A stretch of DNA of 64,000 nucleotides from Polytrichum commune (Eukaryota > Streptophyta > Polytrichopsida > Polytrichales > Polytrichaceae). Position 1 is the first letter of the stretch; each line of letters starts with the position of its first letter. The position numbers and the translations under genes were made by a program. Below are positions 63,831 through 64,000 of the stretch, piece by piece. The notes under the pieces are model-generated. The model worked only from the letters and a program-made list of their open reading frames with translations, was not told where the DNA came from and ran no database searches. The stretch is from positions 27,732,527-27,796,526 of the forward strand of contig OX485808.1 of assembly GCA_950295325.1 (NCBI GenBank). The letters are read 5' to 3'.

Positions 63831-64000
63831 CTTCAACTACCCCCCAACAACATTCTCATCAAAGAAAAACAAAATCCCCCTAGTAATCCTAGGATGACAT
63901 ATCCCATTCCCCCCATCAACCTACAAAACCTACAAACCACCTTCCTAGATGAACAAAACCTAGCAATAATGAATCTCACACAAACCCTCTACCAAGACCA

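Larger units (their letters stand above)
56460..64000 (+). mobile_element. LINE copy C (Dualen-like), 5' half; continues beyond window
   Basis: This plus-strand non-LTR retrotransposon shows, in order, a long 5' region (56460-59321), an intact ORF1 (59322-61352), two modules ending in 2A-like peptides (near 61968 and 62460) and an AP endonuclease (62733-63830). RT and the 3' domains would lie to the right of the window. It is the best preserved of the three copies, but ORF2 has stops and frame changes. The 5' boundary is not fixed: a GC-rich, G-containing segment at 56460-56740 gives way to A/C-rich DNA at about 56750, and either point might be the start. Confidence 0.85.

Overview
This window looks like nuclear DNA of a land plant. 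It is AT-rich, its GT-AG introns are of plant type, and its two spliced genes are plant-like: a proline iminopeptidase with a likely organelle-targeting leader and a phosphoglycerate-mutase-like histidine phosphatase. The repeats also fit: pogo/Emigrant-type, Tourist-type and hAT-type MITEs, a 5S rRNA-derived repeat and a dispersed LINE family. I infer a non-seed plant (bryophyte, lycophyte or fern) from the unusual LINE and the Tc1 element, but the sequence alone does not settle the lineage. Most of the window is transposon-derived or decayed.

Layout. 1-7640 is a degenerate LINE on the minus strand (copy A: ORF1, a 2A-like peptide, AP endonuclease, reverse transcriptase and the region after RT). 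About 9700-13640 is the 3' part of a relative on the plus strand (copy B: RNase H, a CCHC knuckle and a second endonuclease of restriction-like PD-(D/E)xK type). Copy B is interrupted by a 405-bp hAT-like MITE and a 631-bp pogo-like element. A Tourist-like MITE lies at 14129-14677. A four-unit tandem repeat (16700-17800) lies upstream of the ten-exon proline iminopeptidase gene (18873-23990). A nearly complete Tc1 (DD34E) transposon follows at 24949-26535, then a 5S-derived repeat at 27311-27430. From 27.4 to 49.7 kb I see no convincing gene, but there are foldbacks, a 34-bp minisatellite (36.2-36.95 kb), other tandem repeats, a duplicated pair of short ORFs and two more copies of the hAT-like MITE. 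A GC-rich promoter-like block leads into the histidine phosphatase gene (coding exons 51146-53694), whose leader carries four uORFs. From about 56.5 kb to the right edge lies a third LINE copy (copy C, plus strand) with an intact 676-codon ORF1, two 2A-like modules and an AP endonuclease with an almost complete active site.

Reading the three LINE copies together gives a composite element: ORF1 with RRM-like blocks, 2A-like module(s), AP endonuclease, RT (YADD), RNase H, CCHC, restriction-like endonuclease. Carrying both kinds of LINE endonuclease is the hallmark of the rare Dualen/RandI type, and the duplicated 2A modules add to it. This is the most interesting content of the window.
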